Of a stretch of 49,014 nt of DNA, positions 32,032 to 40,726 are shown piece after piece; the stretch's first letter is position 1; the number at the start of each line of letters is the position of its first letter. The translations under genes were made by a program, and so were the position numbers. Where the stretch lies: assembly GCA_030430675.1 (NCBI GenBank), contig JAUIKU010000007.1, positions 1 to 49,014 of the forward strand, written 5' to 3'. The notes beneath the pieces are model-generated. The model was not told where the DNA came from. It made no database searches and was given only the letters and a program-made list of their open reading frames with translations. The DNA is from Bacteroidia bacterium (lineage in GTDB: Bacteria > Bacteroidota > Bacteroidia > Cytophagales > Cyclobacteriaceae).

Positions 32032-32346
32032 ATGAATCGGTCTAAAATCTATCATATTTCAAAAATACTGTCCATATGTCTAATGGCGGTCATGTTGATC
32101 AACACCGGTTGTCAGTACCTGGACCTTGATGCCCAGGTAGCTGTTCTCGTTGAAATATGTGATCAATCCGACAGCGAGGCAGAAAGTGATAAAAAAGAAT
32201 CGGGTGCTTCAGATGACCTGTACACTCATCATTCAAGAAGCTTTCATTTTTTCCCAGGCCCGGTAACACCAAACGGGAGCATTACCCTGTTGAATTATCC
32301 TCCCAGCCACCTGGAGATCGTCTCCCCACCCCCGGAACTTTCCTAG
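32032..32346 (+). CDS. hypothetical membrane-anchored or lipoprotein, 104 aa
   Basis: Not recognised. After a basic start, a hydrophobic segment (about 10-25) ends LINTGCQYL, resembling a lipoprotein signal with Cys27, although Asn-Thr-Gly is a weak lipobox. The mature part has an acidic low-complexity stretch (DQSDSEAESDKKESG), a THHSRSFHFF patch and a proline-rich end (VSPPPELS). It lies 100 bases before the SulP transporter gene on the same strand. It may be a small surface protein; the chance that the frame is real is moderate because it has a coherent signal and an uninterrupted frame. Confidence 0.55.
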   Translation: MNRSKIYHISKILSICLMAVMLINTGCQYLDLDAQVAVLVEICDQSDSEAESDKKESGASDDLYTHHSRSFHFFPGPVTPNGSITLLNYPPSHLEIVSPPPELS

Positions 32347-32446
32347 ATAATAGTGCTCATTGAGTGGCCATTAAAGGCTTCACCCACATGCTCTGTAATG
32401 GGGCGAAAAACATACTTGGTAATACAAAAATAAACGTAATAGATTC

Positions 32447-34342
32447 ATGAAAAAATCATTAGGACTTGATTTTTCAAATTTTCGAGGAGACCTGTTAGGA
32501 GGTATAACTGCCGGAATCGTGGCCTTGCCACTGGCGCTGGCTTTCGGTTTACAATCTGGTTTGGGAGCAGCAGCGGGGCTTTACGGTGCAATTTTCATCA
32601 GTTTTTTTGCTGCCTTATTCGGTGGGACCAATACCCAGATCTCCGGCCCTACCGCACCCATGACCGCGGTGAGCATGGTGGTAATTGCCGGGATCATCGC
32701 TGCCTGCGAAGGTAATATCGAGCGCGCACTTCCGCTGATACTGATAGTATTTCTACTGGCGGGACTGATACAAATAGGATTGGGTTTAATTAAGATTGGC
32801 GCTTACATCAGGTACATCCCATATCCGGTGGTTTCAGGGTTTATGACAGGAATTGGAGTGATAATAATTATTACTCAGATTTTGCCTTTGCTGGGATACT
32901 ACCCCAAGGAAGACCAGGAGTTCGTATCGCACTATATCCCTCAGGCTGAGGAGGTTTTACTGGAAAGAATCCTTAGAGAAGAGGCTGAAGAGGAGATACT
33001 GGTTTTGGAAGATTTTAAAGAAACGGTCAGACGTGCCGGCAATATTACAGAGGATGAGATCCAACAGGAAGCCACGGTATTGGCACAGGGGGATGCTGCG
33101 GGAGTGATTGGTTCATTGAAGGTTACCGGGAGAGCTTTTGGTAATATCAATTTTATTGATCTATTACTGGGGCTACTAACCATCGCTATAATTTATGGCT
33201 GGAAACGTATCAATAAGACCATACCCAGCCAGTTAGCGGCATTGCTAATCGTAACAATCGGAGCTTTTTTTCTTATTCCCAACTATCGCACAATTGGTGA
33301 AATTCCCGCTGGATTTCCGGAATTGAACCTGGGGATTTTTAGCAACTTTAGTTTGCCTGAGATAAGACCTTTTATTGTCAGCGCATTTTCACTGGCTTTT
33401 CTGGGGGCCATTGATTCCCTGCTTACCTCCATTGTGGCCGACAATTTAACCAAAACCAAACACCGTCCCAACCAGGAGTTGATCGGGCAGGGAATAGGTA
33501 ATTCCATTGCTGCGCTTTTCGGCGGTATTCCCGGTGCTGGCGCTACCATACGTACGGTAGTAAATATAGACGCTGGTGGAAAAACCAAGATTTCCGGTAT
33601 GATAGCGGGATTGCTGCTATTACTCATTTTATTATCATTAGGGCCATTGGCTTCCAAAATACCGGCGGCGGTACTGGCGGGAATACTGATCACCGTGGGC
33701 ATTGGCGTGATGGACTGGAAGGGATTAAAGCAGATTAACAAGATGCCTTCAAAGGAAGTTGTGGTCATGTTACTGGTGTTGGGATTGACCGTGTTTATAG
33801 GATTGATCGAAGCAGTGGCAGTGGGTATGATATTGGCTTCTATACTGTTTATGAAAACTATTTCAGATGTAATTGACCGTCGTACCCTCAGCGCGCCATT
33901 AAAGCATTTCTCCAGAGAAATCCCCTGGTCGGATGAGGGTGATATCATCGATCGTGTGGGCAATAAAGTTTACATCAAACACCTGGACGGGCCATTGTTT
34001 TTTGGATTCGCTTCACGCTTCCAGGATATGATAAAAGCACTGCCTGAAATAGAGGTGGTAATCATCAGAATGGATAAGGTACCCTATGTGGATCAATCGG
34101 GTCTTTATGCCATGGAAGATGCTATTTTGGATCTGCAGGCCAAAGGAATTAAGGTGGCCTTTACCGATCTTAAGGACCAACCACTGGCAATTTTTGAAAG
34201 ATTCAATCTCATTCCAAGGCTGGTTGAACGCGACTACTGCTTTCCGGGCTTTAAGGAAGCTTCTGAGTGGCTGGAAGGCTACCTGCAGGATAAAAACTTC
34301 CAGCCTAAAAAGCACGAATCGGCAGTAGCAGAGAAAGGGTAA
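32447..34342 (+). CDS. SulP-family inorganic anion transporter with STAS domain
   Basis: 631 residues. A membrane transporter of sulfate, bicarbonate or similar anions. The first segment has GDLLGGITAGIVALPLALAFG, then the substrate-site stretch SGPTAPMTAVSM. Between the early helices and the second half, residues about 155-230 form a charged insert (EEAEEEILVLEDF). The C-terminal STAS domain (about 500-605) has GPLFFGFASRF and PYVDQSGLYAMED with the conserved Ser. The gene is followed directly by a perfect inverted repeat. Bicarbonate and sulfate cannot be separated by eye, and no carbonic anhydrase gene is adjacent. Confidence 0.93.
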   Translation: MKKSLGLDFSNFRGDLLGGITAGIVALPLALAFGLQSGLGAAAGLYGAIFISFFAALFGGTNTQISGPTAPMTAVSMVVIAGIIAACEGNIERALPLILIVFLLAGLIQIGLGLIKIGAYIRYIPYPVVSGFMTGIGVIIIITQILPLLGYYPKEDQEFVSHYIPQAEEVLLERILREEAEEEILVLEDFKETVRRAGNITEDEIQQEATVLAQGDAAGVIGSLKVTGRAFGNINFIDLLLGLLTIAIIYGWKRINKTIPSQLAALLIVTIGAFFLIPNYRTIGEIPAGFPELNLGIFSNFSLPEIRPFIVSAFSLAFLGAIDSLLTSIVADNLTKTKHRPNQELIGQGIGNSIAALFGGIPGAGATIRTVVNIDAGGKTKISGMIAGLLLLLILLSLGPLASKIPAAVLAGILITVGIGVMDWKGLKQINKMPSKEVVVMLLVLGLTVFIGLIEAVAVGMILASILFMKTISDVIDRRTLSAPLKHFSREIPWSDEGDIIDRVGNKVYIKHLDGPLFFGFASRFQDMIKALPEIEVVIIRMDKVPYVDQSGLYAMEDAILDLQAKGIKVAFTDLKDQPLAIFERFNLIPRLVERDYCFPGFKEASEWLEGYLQDKNFQPKKHESAVAEKG

Positions 34343-34343
34343 C

Positions 34344-34398
34344 AGCAACAGCATACAGCATACAGCATACAGCTACTGGTATGCTGTATGCTGTTGCT
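34344..34398. terminator. perfect 20-base inverted repeat made of heptamers, convergent gene end
   Basis: The left arm 34344-34363 (AGCAACAGCATACAGCATAC) is exactly complementary to 34379-34398, with a 15-base loop. The arms are themselves tandem heptamers: GCATACA three times on the left, GTATGCT twice on the right. It starts 2 bases after the SulP stop and lies before the end of the convergent MFS gene, so it could end transcription from both sides, although no T-run follows. It could also be an expanded simple repeat. Confidence 0.55.
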
Positions 34399-34461
34399 CA
34401 TTCACAAATTTTTCGGGTTGTGGTTGTATTGGCACCAGTGTATAACAGGCTAATGTCAGGT

Positions 34462-35643
34462 TTAATCATAGGTTGGTTCAACTGGTCTTTTACTAACCTG
34501 AAAGAAATGCAGGAGCAGGAAACTGAGAGAAAGCAGGAATAAAATTACTGCTGCGATCATAAAAATTGTGGGCAGTTCAAAGGATTTAGACAGGGGTAGT
34601 GTCAACACCGGTGACAGAAACTGACCCATGAACCAGAACATGGTAAGTTTACCGATTTCCCGGCCTCGAATTTCAGGCGGTACGATCTGCATTATCCACA
34701 GGTTGGTATTGGGAATCATCATACCAATGCCAAACCCGGAGAACATCATGGCAATTACCACCACAACATAACTGTGGGCCAGGGCAGTTATCACCAATCC
34801 AATAGCCATTATCAGATACCCCATAAAGAAAATGGTATAATAGCTAAACTTACCTTTGATCCGGAAATAGGAAAATGAACTTATTGCAGAAAAAAAAGTG
34901 CTGATTGCTACTGCAATTCCTATGAGAGAGTTTTTTTCTACTCCTAACACTTTTAAATGAAAAGGTAAGTGTACAGGCAGTATGAAGAACAAAATCCACA
35001 TTACCATGGTATTGATAATCAAGAGCCAGAGCAATGGAGGAGATTTTGTTTTATTACCATCTTTTGTTACGGCCTTAATGACCTGAGGCTCATACAGATG
35101 GATCACAGCCATTGGTAAGAATGCAAGTGAAAGCAGGTAAATCAGGAATGGTGCCCTCCAGGTGATGTCGGCAAGAAAGCCCCCCAGACTTACCAGGATA
35201 ATTCCTCCGATTGACATGAACGCCACCTGTATTCCGGTAAATTTTTTCCGTTCCTCTCCCTCGAAGTAGTCAGCGATCAGTGTAATGACAATGGTCATTG
35301 ACAACCCCACGGCAATGCCCAGTACCGCCCGACTTGCCAGAATATAGTACAAATTATCCAGGTAATATCCGGCAGTGCCAGCTATGGCATAGAGTACCAT
35401 GGCTCCGTAAAGAAGTTTCATCCGGCCATACCGGTCAATAAGCAAGCCCGCTACCGGTGAGGTGATTGAAATGAACAGCGCCGGAACAGTAAGCACCATC
35501 TGCACGATAAACTGGCTGTTGGGCACATTTTTAAAGTGTGAGGATATTGCCGGTAGCGCAGGAGAAATGGTAATTACCGACATTATGGTAAGGCTGCTTA
35601 CCAATAACACAGTGAGTTTCAGTGCTGCATTATTCTTCGACAT
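34462..35643 (-). CDS. MFS transporter, 12 transmembrane segments
   Basis: 393 residues with about 12 hydrophobic spans. The first-half MFS signature is present as PVAGLLIDRYGRMKLLYG between helices 2 and 3, and AVLGIAVGLSMTIVITL fits helix 4. A cytoplasmic loop near the middle carries VIKAVTKDGNKTKSPP. The overall form suits a drug/H+ antiporter or a small-molecule efflux carrier. Single gene, convergent with SulP and separated from the next gene by 277 bases in which I see nothing distinctive. Substrate unknown. Confidence 0.9.
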   Translation of the reverse strand: MSKNNAALKLTVLLVSSLTIMSVITISPALPAISSHFKNVPNSQFIVQMVLTVPALFISITSPVAGLLIDRYGRMKLLYGAMVLYAIAGTAGYYLDNLYYILASRAVLGIAVGLSMTIVITLIADYFEGEERKKFTGIQVAFMSIGGIILVSLGGFLADITWRAPFLIYLLSLAFLPMAVIHLYEPQVIKAVTKDGNKTKSPPLLWLLIINTMVMWILFFILPVHLPFHLKVLGVEKNSLIGIAVAISTFFSAISSFSYFRIKGKFSYYTIFFMGYLIMAIGLVITALAHSYVVVVIAMMFSGFGIGMMIPNTNLWIMQIVPPEIRGREIGKLTMFWFMGQFLSPVLTLPLSKSFELPTIFMIAAVILFLLSLSFLLLHFFQVSKRPVEPTYD

Positions 35644-35920
35644 TCCGGGGATTCACAGGCATGAAACTGATTTTCAGGTAGTACAATATAGGAAATAAGA
35701 AATACCCAACAGAAATAAACATCAAAATAAAGCAGACCGGGTATCGGGAAATGAGAAATCAATACATATTCTCATTTTAGCAGGTCGATGCCGTTTAACA
35801 ATACCCCAAAACCCTACATCAGTAGGTAATGGAATTCATCTTCATTGAAAATCAGGTGCTTAACATAGAATTTTAAGGCTGATTGAAATATTCCAATTGA
35901 TATAAGTAATTGACAGGATC

Positions 35921-37621
35921 ATGAAAAGGATACTAGTTCCGGTAGTAATGCTGGTGGCGGTTTGTTTGTTTGAAAGCTGTACTTCAGGAAAACAGGCTTA
36001 CCAAAAAGGAAATTATGACGATTCGGTGCTGAAGGCGATATCCCGGCTCAGAAAGAGTCCCAACAATAAAAAGGCCGCTCAGACCCTGATGGAAGCATAC
36101 CCCATGACTATCAGCTGGCATCAGGACAATATTGACAGGGCCAAGCAATCAGGGGATGATTTTAAATGGGAAAGAGTAGTAAGTGAGTACAAACAGGTGA
36201 ATTATTTGTACGATCAACTCAGCCGGTGCCCGGCCTGTCTTCGACTAGTCAGCAATCCAGTACACTATGTAAGTGAGTTAAATCAAGCCAGAGAGACGGC
36301 AGCTGCAATTCGCTATCAGCGAGGGGAAGAATTATTGACCAGGGCCCGCAGTACCCACAACCGGAACGAAGCCATCGAAGCCTATAAGCATTTCCAGATA
36401 GCTTGTAATCTGGTAGGAGAGTACAAGGATGCGCGGGATAAACTGGCAGAAGCCAAATTTTTGGCTACACTAAAAGTGGTGGTAGAACCTATTCCTGCTC
36501 ACAGAAACCTGGAAATATCTCATGAATTTTTCGAAAACAAGATACTGGAGTTTGTGGAATCCATGCAGGTTAATGAGTTTGTGCAGTTTTACTCATTTAC
36601 CGAAGCGCAAAACGTAGGACTGGAACAGCCCGACCAAATAATACAACTTCAGTTCGATGAATTTGTATTGGGACAGGTATATATGAAGGAGAAGGAAATC
36701 CAGTTGAGTAAAGATAGTGTAGTATTGGCGGTGATCAAGGCACAAAACGAGGTGGAGCATTCAGATGCATTAGTATTGAATCATCCCAAGGATCAACTGG
36801 CCGGAGTATTGAGATATCGGGAAGCCAGTCCGGTTATTGCCAGCCCCGTATTCTACACCGGAGGCGGAAAACAGAAAAAAGTGACGGTATGCCATAAGAT
36901 TCCCAACAGCCTGGGGAAAGCACAAACTTTGAGTATTTCACAAAGCGCCCTCCAACATCATCTGGACCATGGTGATCTACAAGGTTCTTGTAATGGTGAA
37001 AGCAATACCAACCAGGCCGAGGAAGGAAACAAAACCAATAGTAACACCAATACCAACGGTAATTCCAACAACAACGGTACTTCACAACAATCTCAAAATA
37101 CCACTATCACTACTACTTATCCATCTACCAGCAGTACCCAGACGACCGGGTCCACCCAGTCCAATAATAAAACTGATAAAACCGAGGTGCAAAGAAGCAG
37201 TAGTGGGTATCAGGCTGTGGATTTAAGCAATATTCAAAATGGCAGTAGCTCAGAAAATGTAAATACAGTTACCGCTCAGAATGATCCCGAACCTGCGGAA
37301 CGAAAAGTATATGGTACGGTAAAAGCTACCGTTCATGTATTCAATAAATCGCTGACCTCTCGTGGAATCCTGGACTTCAAGATTATTGATGCTCATAATC
37401 AAAGAGTACTTTCCCAGGAGAAGATGCCCGGTGAATTTGTATGGTACACAGAATGGGGATACTTTAACGGCGATGAGAGGGCCCTGGATGAGTACTTCCT
37501 GGAGGTAGTGAAGTTGAAAGAAGCTTATCCTCCGCCACCACAAGATCTTTTCGTGGCGTTTACCCAGCCAATATTTGGCCAGGTAACCAGTAAGATCAGG
37601 GACTTTTACAGGGGTTATTAG
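35921..37621 (+). CDS. repeat lipoprotein with a VCHK/HLDHGD motif domain
   Basis: 566 residues. The lipoprotein signal ends CLFESCTSG (Cys20). Residues 25-200 are helical with TPR-like character (AYQKGNYDDSVLKAISRL). Near residue 325 lies a short domain VTVCHKIPNSLGKAQTLSI...HHLDHGDLQGSC, a form I know from secreted Bacteroidota proteins, normally VTICHKPPG...HLAHGD...GPC. A Ser/Thr/Asn-rich linker (about 365-435, runs such as NTNTNGNSNNNGT) leads to a C-terminal beta domain (VYGTVKATVHVFNKSL). Likely anchored in the outer membrane, facing the surface. Function unknown. Confidence 0.82.
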   Translation: MKRILVPVVMLVAVCLFESCTSGKQAYQKGNYDDSVLKAISRLRKSPNNKKAAQTLMEAYPMTISWHQDNIDRAKQSGDDFKWERVVSEYKQVNYLYDQLSRCPACLRLVSNPVHYVSELNQARETAAAIRYQRGEELLTRARSTHNRNEAIEAYKHFQIACNLVGEYKDARDKLAEAKFLATLKVVVEPIPAHRNLEISHEFFENKILEFVESMQVNEFVQFYSFTEAQNVGLEQPDQIIQLQFDEFVLGQVYMKEKEIQLSKDSVVLAVIKAQNEVEHSDALVLNHPKDQLAGVLRYREASPVIASPVFYTGGGKQKKVTVCHKIPNSLGKAQTLSISQSALQHHLDHGDLQGSCNGESNTNQAEEGNKTNSNTNTNGNSNNNGTSQQSQNTTITTTYPSTSSTQTTGSTQSNNKTDKTEVQRSSSGYQAVDLSNIQNGSSSENVNTVTAQNDPEPAERKVYGTVKATVHVFNKSLTSRGILDFKIIDAHNQRVLSQEKMPGEFVWYTEWGYFNGDERALDEYFLEVVKLKEAYPPPPQDLFVAFTQPIFGQVTSKIRDFYRGY

Positions 37622-37686
37622 GCATTCAATTATAGATTTTTCCAGGTCGGTCCCTGCATGTCTGGTACTGCCTGTGAGCCATCAGC

Positions 37687-38775
37687 TTAAAAAGCTGATT
37701 CAATGGGAGCTCCCACCGATTGCCGGTTGACATATTCCAAACCCAGGAATTTGGCCAGGGTGGCCGCTACCTGGTTCTGATAAAGCTGCTGTTCCGAGGT
37801 AATCATACCCAGAGCCGGAGTATCAGGTCCTATAACCGCCACCCAGATCTGGTCAGTACCGCTAATTTTTGACCCGTGATGACGCCAGCTTTCCTTAGGA
37901 ACGGTACCCCTGCCATGATCTGTTGTTATGATTAGGGTGGTTTTATCCCTGTAACCGGGGTCTGCCTGTATATATTGCCAGATCTCTGCTATAAAAGCAT
38001 CGGTTTGATGAGCGGAACGGAGGTAGGCATCGTAATGGCCCTCATGAGCAAAGTCATCCGTTTCACCATAGGCTATGTAGACAACATTCGGATGATTTCT
38101 CTTGATAAATTCCAATGCATAGTGATGGGTAAAGGCATCAAGCCGTACCGTGGGCCAGGGGCTGGGAATTTGTTCCTGCAACGTATTGAGAAATTGCTCT
38201 TTGTCCGTTATACCCGATCCGGTACTTGGCTCGAATCCTGCATTTACCGGGATTCCACTGCGCTCCTCATTGATAATAAAGGGAAATACATCCCAGGAAC
38301 CAAAGGCGGCCACTGATCCCTTGAAATGAGGTTGGTTATTGATAAACTCCAGTACTGTGGTATTGGGATTATTGAACTTGTTGTTGCTGTCAATCCTTTC
38401 GTCATCGGAAAATCCACAAAGGATCTCACTGTATCCGGGGTAGGAAAACCAGTGTTTATTGGAACAATTCACCTTATTTCCGGCATCCCGGTTGCCGTAT
38501 AATTGTCCTTTCTGCGCCAGCGTATTCCAAAAAAAGGGCATAAGAGTTTCCCTTCGTTGCTTTTTATTGTCCTTCCAAAACTCTTGTCTTAGATCCTCAG
38601 GGTCTTTAACGAATTCTTTATCACCGATTAGTTCCGCGTCGGCCCCGCCATACAATTCCTGCCATCGCAAGCCATCGAATGTGATCAAAATTACGTTTTC
38701 TGTTTTCAAGGCATCCTGTGACCACCCACAGAATGACAGGAACAGGAATAAACAACAGCTTAGTAGGCCTTTCAT
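37687..38775 (-). CDS. alkaline phosphatase superfamily (type I phosphodiesterase-like) enzyme
   Basis: 362 residues with a signal peptide (about 1-19, GWSQ). Metal sites of the superfamily appear in order: VILITFDGLRWQEL (first Asp), WFSYPGYSEILCG with a Ser or Thr nucleophile region, YIAYGETDDFAHEGHYDAY (Asp and His ligands) and LIITTDHGRGT (DHG). The pattern matches type I phosphodiesterase / nucleotide pyrophosphatase-like or sulfatase-like hydrolases acting outside the cytosol. It converges with the CHK-motif lipoprotein gene, with 65 bases between them. Substrate not deducible. Confidence 0.87.
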   Translation of the reverse strand: MKGLLSCCLFLFLSFCGWSQDALKTENVILITFDGLRWQELYGGADAELIGDKEFVKDPEDLRQEFWKDNKKQRRETLMPFFWNTLAQKGQLYGNRDAGNKVNCSNKHWFSYPGYSEILCGFSDDERIDSNNKFNNPNTTVLEFINNQPHFKGSVAAFGSWDVFPFIINEERSGIPVNAGFEPSTGSGITDKEQFLNTLQEQIPSPWPTVRLDAFTHHYALEFIKRNHPNVVYIAYGETDDFAHEGHYDAYLRSAHQTDAFIAEIWQYIQADPGYRDKTTLIITTDHGRGTVPKESWRHHGSKISGTDQIWVAVIGPDTPALGMITSEQQLYQNQVAATLAKFLGLEYVNRQSVGAPIESAF

Positions 38776-38900
38776 ATTGAGTATGTTTGGTAGGATTCAA
38801 ATTTTACAATTTCCCTTTCACCATCAATTAAGATAAGTTCAAATGATTGTTAATTTAAAGCGATTCCCTGACTCACCAAACTGATACTTATATAAATAAA

Positions 38901-38926
38901 AAAAGGCTCCACTTTAGGAGCCTTTT
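38901..38926 (-). terminator. intrinsic terminator of the small secreted protein gene
   Basis: AAAAGGCTCC (38901-38910) and GGAGCCTTTT (38917-38926) form a perfect 10-base stem with a 6-base loop. Read on the minus strand the hairpin is followed by TTTTTTTATTT, so it should end the transcript of the gene at 38966-39565. Confidence 0.85.
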
Positions 38927-38965
38927 CGACCAAAACTAATAAACTAAACCAAACTAAATTCTTAT

Positions 38966-39565
38966 CTATTCATCTATGGTGATCGTTTGAGAATACCTTT
39001 GTCCGTTGCAGGTCATACTGATCAGGTAGTTGCCTGGTTTTGCTTGCGAAAAATCAAACTGCTTACCCAGTGTGACAGCACCTCTTAAGTTGCTCTGCGA
39101 TAATAGATCATTGTTTTCTGTATCGTAAACCAATATTTTCAAAGGCCCTCTCTTGGTATTCAGCATATTGATGCTTACTGTAGTGCCCTTTTGAGAAACT
39201 ATAGGCTTAAAGTATTCCACCATCTGAGATTGATCCAAAACTACTGAAGTGGTTCTGATCTCAACCGGTAATATTTGATGCTTGGTAGGGTATTCCAGCT
39301 CCAGTTTATAATTGCCCGTAGGAAGTGAGGATACATTAAATACCCTTTCATAACTCACCGGTCCGTCAATTGCCTCCTCATATAAGGTGAATCCAGATTG
39401 ATCGACTAATCTCAATTGTATATTTTTGGCATTATCCTGAAGGGTAAGCCTGAAGGTTTTACTTCCGGTGACATTTGTGCCTACCACCTCGATGGAATCA
39501 GAGTGGCTGCTGAATGGTATTAGCATACCCAATACCATTGCTGTGACTTTAATCATTGTTTTCAT
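38966..39565 (-). CDS. small secreted beta-sandwich protein (DUF3244-like)
   Basis: 199 residues with a signal peptide (about 1-22). Two repeats of a beta-sandwich type follow: FRLTLQDNAKNIQLRLVDQSG...LPTGNYKLELEY in the first half and VSINMLNTKRGPLKILVYDT...KPGNYLISMTCNGQRYSQTI in the second, with the GNY turn repeated in both. This resembles DUF3244 or the C-terminal sorting-type beta domains of Bacteroidota, but it lacks catalytic features. It has its own promoter (TACCTTTG on the minus strand) and terminator, so it is a single-gene transcript. It probably lies at the cell surface or in the periplasm. Confidence 0.75.
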   Translation of the reverse strand: MKTMIKVTAMVLGMLIPFSSHSDSIEVVGTNVTGSKTFRLTLQDNAKNIQLRLVDQSGFTLYEEAIDGPVSYERVFNVSSLPTGNYKLELEYPTKHQILPVEIRTTSVVLDQSQMVEYFKPIVSQKGTTVSINMLNTKRGPLKILVYDTENNDLLSQSNLRGAVTLGKQFDFSQAKPGNYLISMTCNGQRYSQTITIDE

Positions 39566-39605
39566 GTCAGTAAAAAAGTTAAAGGTTAACTATTTAAGTT
39601 CACTA

Positions 39606-39613
39606 CAAAGGTA
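39606..39613 (-). promoter_or_regulatory. -7 box of the small secreted protein gene
   Basis: Minus-strand TACCTTTG matches TAnnTTTG, about 40 bases upstream of the start codon at 39565. About 18 bases further upstream lies a T-rich GTTTTTC that could stand in for the -33 element. Confidence 0.55.
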
Positions 39614-39653
39614 TGGGGTGGCATGCTGGTGAAAAACGCCATTCTTGCCATAT

Positions 39654-39715
39654 TTATGTCCTATATTAACAACTTAACATGTTACCAAATCGTTAAATGT
39701 CAATATAGGACATAA
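39654..39715. promoter_or_regulatory. perfect 14-base inverted repeat with nested palindrome in a divergent promoter region
   Basis: TTATGTCCTATATT (39654-39667) is exactly complementary to AATATAGGACATAA (39702-39715). Between them lies the self-complementary TAACATGTTA (39675-39684). The right arm runs into a TAACTTTG box (39713-39720). The element sits between the small secreted protein gene and the cupin-AraC gene, and is a good candidate operator for that regulator or another dimeric regulator. Confidence 0.6.
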
Positions 39716-39756
39716 CTTTGTTAATAGAATTGCAACCTAATATCATTTCTGACCGG

Positions 39757-39764
39757 TAACTTTG
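39757..39764 (+). promoter_or_regulatory. -7 box of the second AraC gene
   Basis: TAACTTTG matches the Bacteroidota -7 consensus, with TTG at 39730-39732 as a possible -33 element (24-base spacing, somewhat long). It ends 21 bases before the ATG at 39786. An identical box at 39713-39720 is an alternative. Confidence 0.5.
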
Positions 39765-39785
39765 CATTGATCAAATAATACTAAC

Positions 39786-40658
39786 ATGAAATCGACCAGA
39801 CCGTCACTAGAAAAAATAAATCCACCGTTTGGCAGTTCAATCCTGGTAAAACGATTTTCGGAGCCCTGCAACAATCGGCAGCCAATCTGGCATTTTCATC
39901 CTGAATTGGAGCTTGTATATGTAAATGGAGGTAGCGGTAAGCGGCACATAGGAAACCACCTGTCTTACTTTGGGAACGGTGAATTGATATTTATAGGATC
40001 CAACTTGCCCCATTATGGATTTACCGACAGGTTATCGGGGAACAAATCAGAGACTGTGGTGCAAATGAAGCCCGATTTTATGGGGGATGTCTTTTTTGAT
40101 CTCCCTGAAATGCAGGCAATCGGCAAATTAATAGAACGTGCCAGGATGGGTATTTCATTTCATGAGCAAAGTCGCGATCTGCTCGGTCCCAGAATAGAGC
40201 GACTGAATGAGTTGGACCCTTTCAACCGGTTGCTGGAAGTGGTTTCAATACTTCATGCCCTGGCCACTGCTCAGGACTACAGCATACTCAATGCCCAGGG
40301 ATTGGTACTGGAGATAAATATGCAGGACAATAATAAGGTCAATGTTATCTACGATTTCGTCAGGGATAATTTCACCCGTCCTATTGCCCTGGAAGAAGTG
40401 GCCGACCTGGTGAGCATGACGGTTCCGGCATTCTGCAGGTATTTCAAGAAAATATCGGGTAAGACCTTTACCAGGTTTGTAAACGAGTATCGCCTGGTAC
40501 ATGCTTCCAAACTTCTGGCGGAACATCCTTCCAGCATTACCGAGATATGTTTTCAAAGCGGCTTTAACAATTTCTCCCACTTCAATAAGAAATTCAAGGA
40601 GTTCATCGGAAAGAGTCCATCCGATTACCGGAAACACATCAGGCATTTGGTAGCCTGA
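39786..40658 (+). CDS. AraC-family regulator with N-terminal cupin
   Basis: 290 residues. N-terminal cupin with WHFHPELELVYV and FGNGELIFIGSNLPH. The C-terminal AraC DNA-binding pair has IALEEVADLVSM and ITEICFQSGFNNFSHFNKKF. It has the same domain order, length and motif spacing as the protein at 2847-3722, so it is a paralogue. It is divergent from the small secreted protein gene across a region with a perfect inverted repeat, and 68 bases upstream of the c-heme dehydrogenase-like gene, either of which could be its target. The ligand is presumably a small organic molecule. Confidence 0.92.
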   Translation: MKSTRPSLEKINPPFGSSILVKRFSEPCNNRQPIWHFHPELELVYVNGGSGKRHIGNHLSYFGNGELIFIGSNLPHYGFTDRLSGNKSETVVQMKPDFMGDVFFDLPEMQAIGKLIERARMGISFHEQSRDLLGPRIERLNELDPFNRLLEVVSILHALATAQDYSILNAQGLVLEINMQDNNKVNVIYDFVRDNFTRPIALEEVADLVSMTVPAFCRYFKKISGKTFTRFVNEYRLVHASKLLAEHPSSITEICFQSGFNNFSHFNKKFKEFIGKSPSDYRKHIRHLVA

Positions 40659-40726
40659 AACATGATTCATCAGGATTGCTGAATTGGCTTTTGGTCTATA
40701 TTTGTAAAAAGATCATTACTAGTCAG

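Noticed and set aside
34344-34398. CRISPR-like repeats
   Set aside because: Units are 7 bases long, contiguous, without spacers, and no cas genes are present. The same applies to 4639-4820 and 48124-48172.
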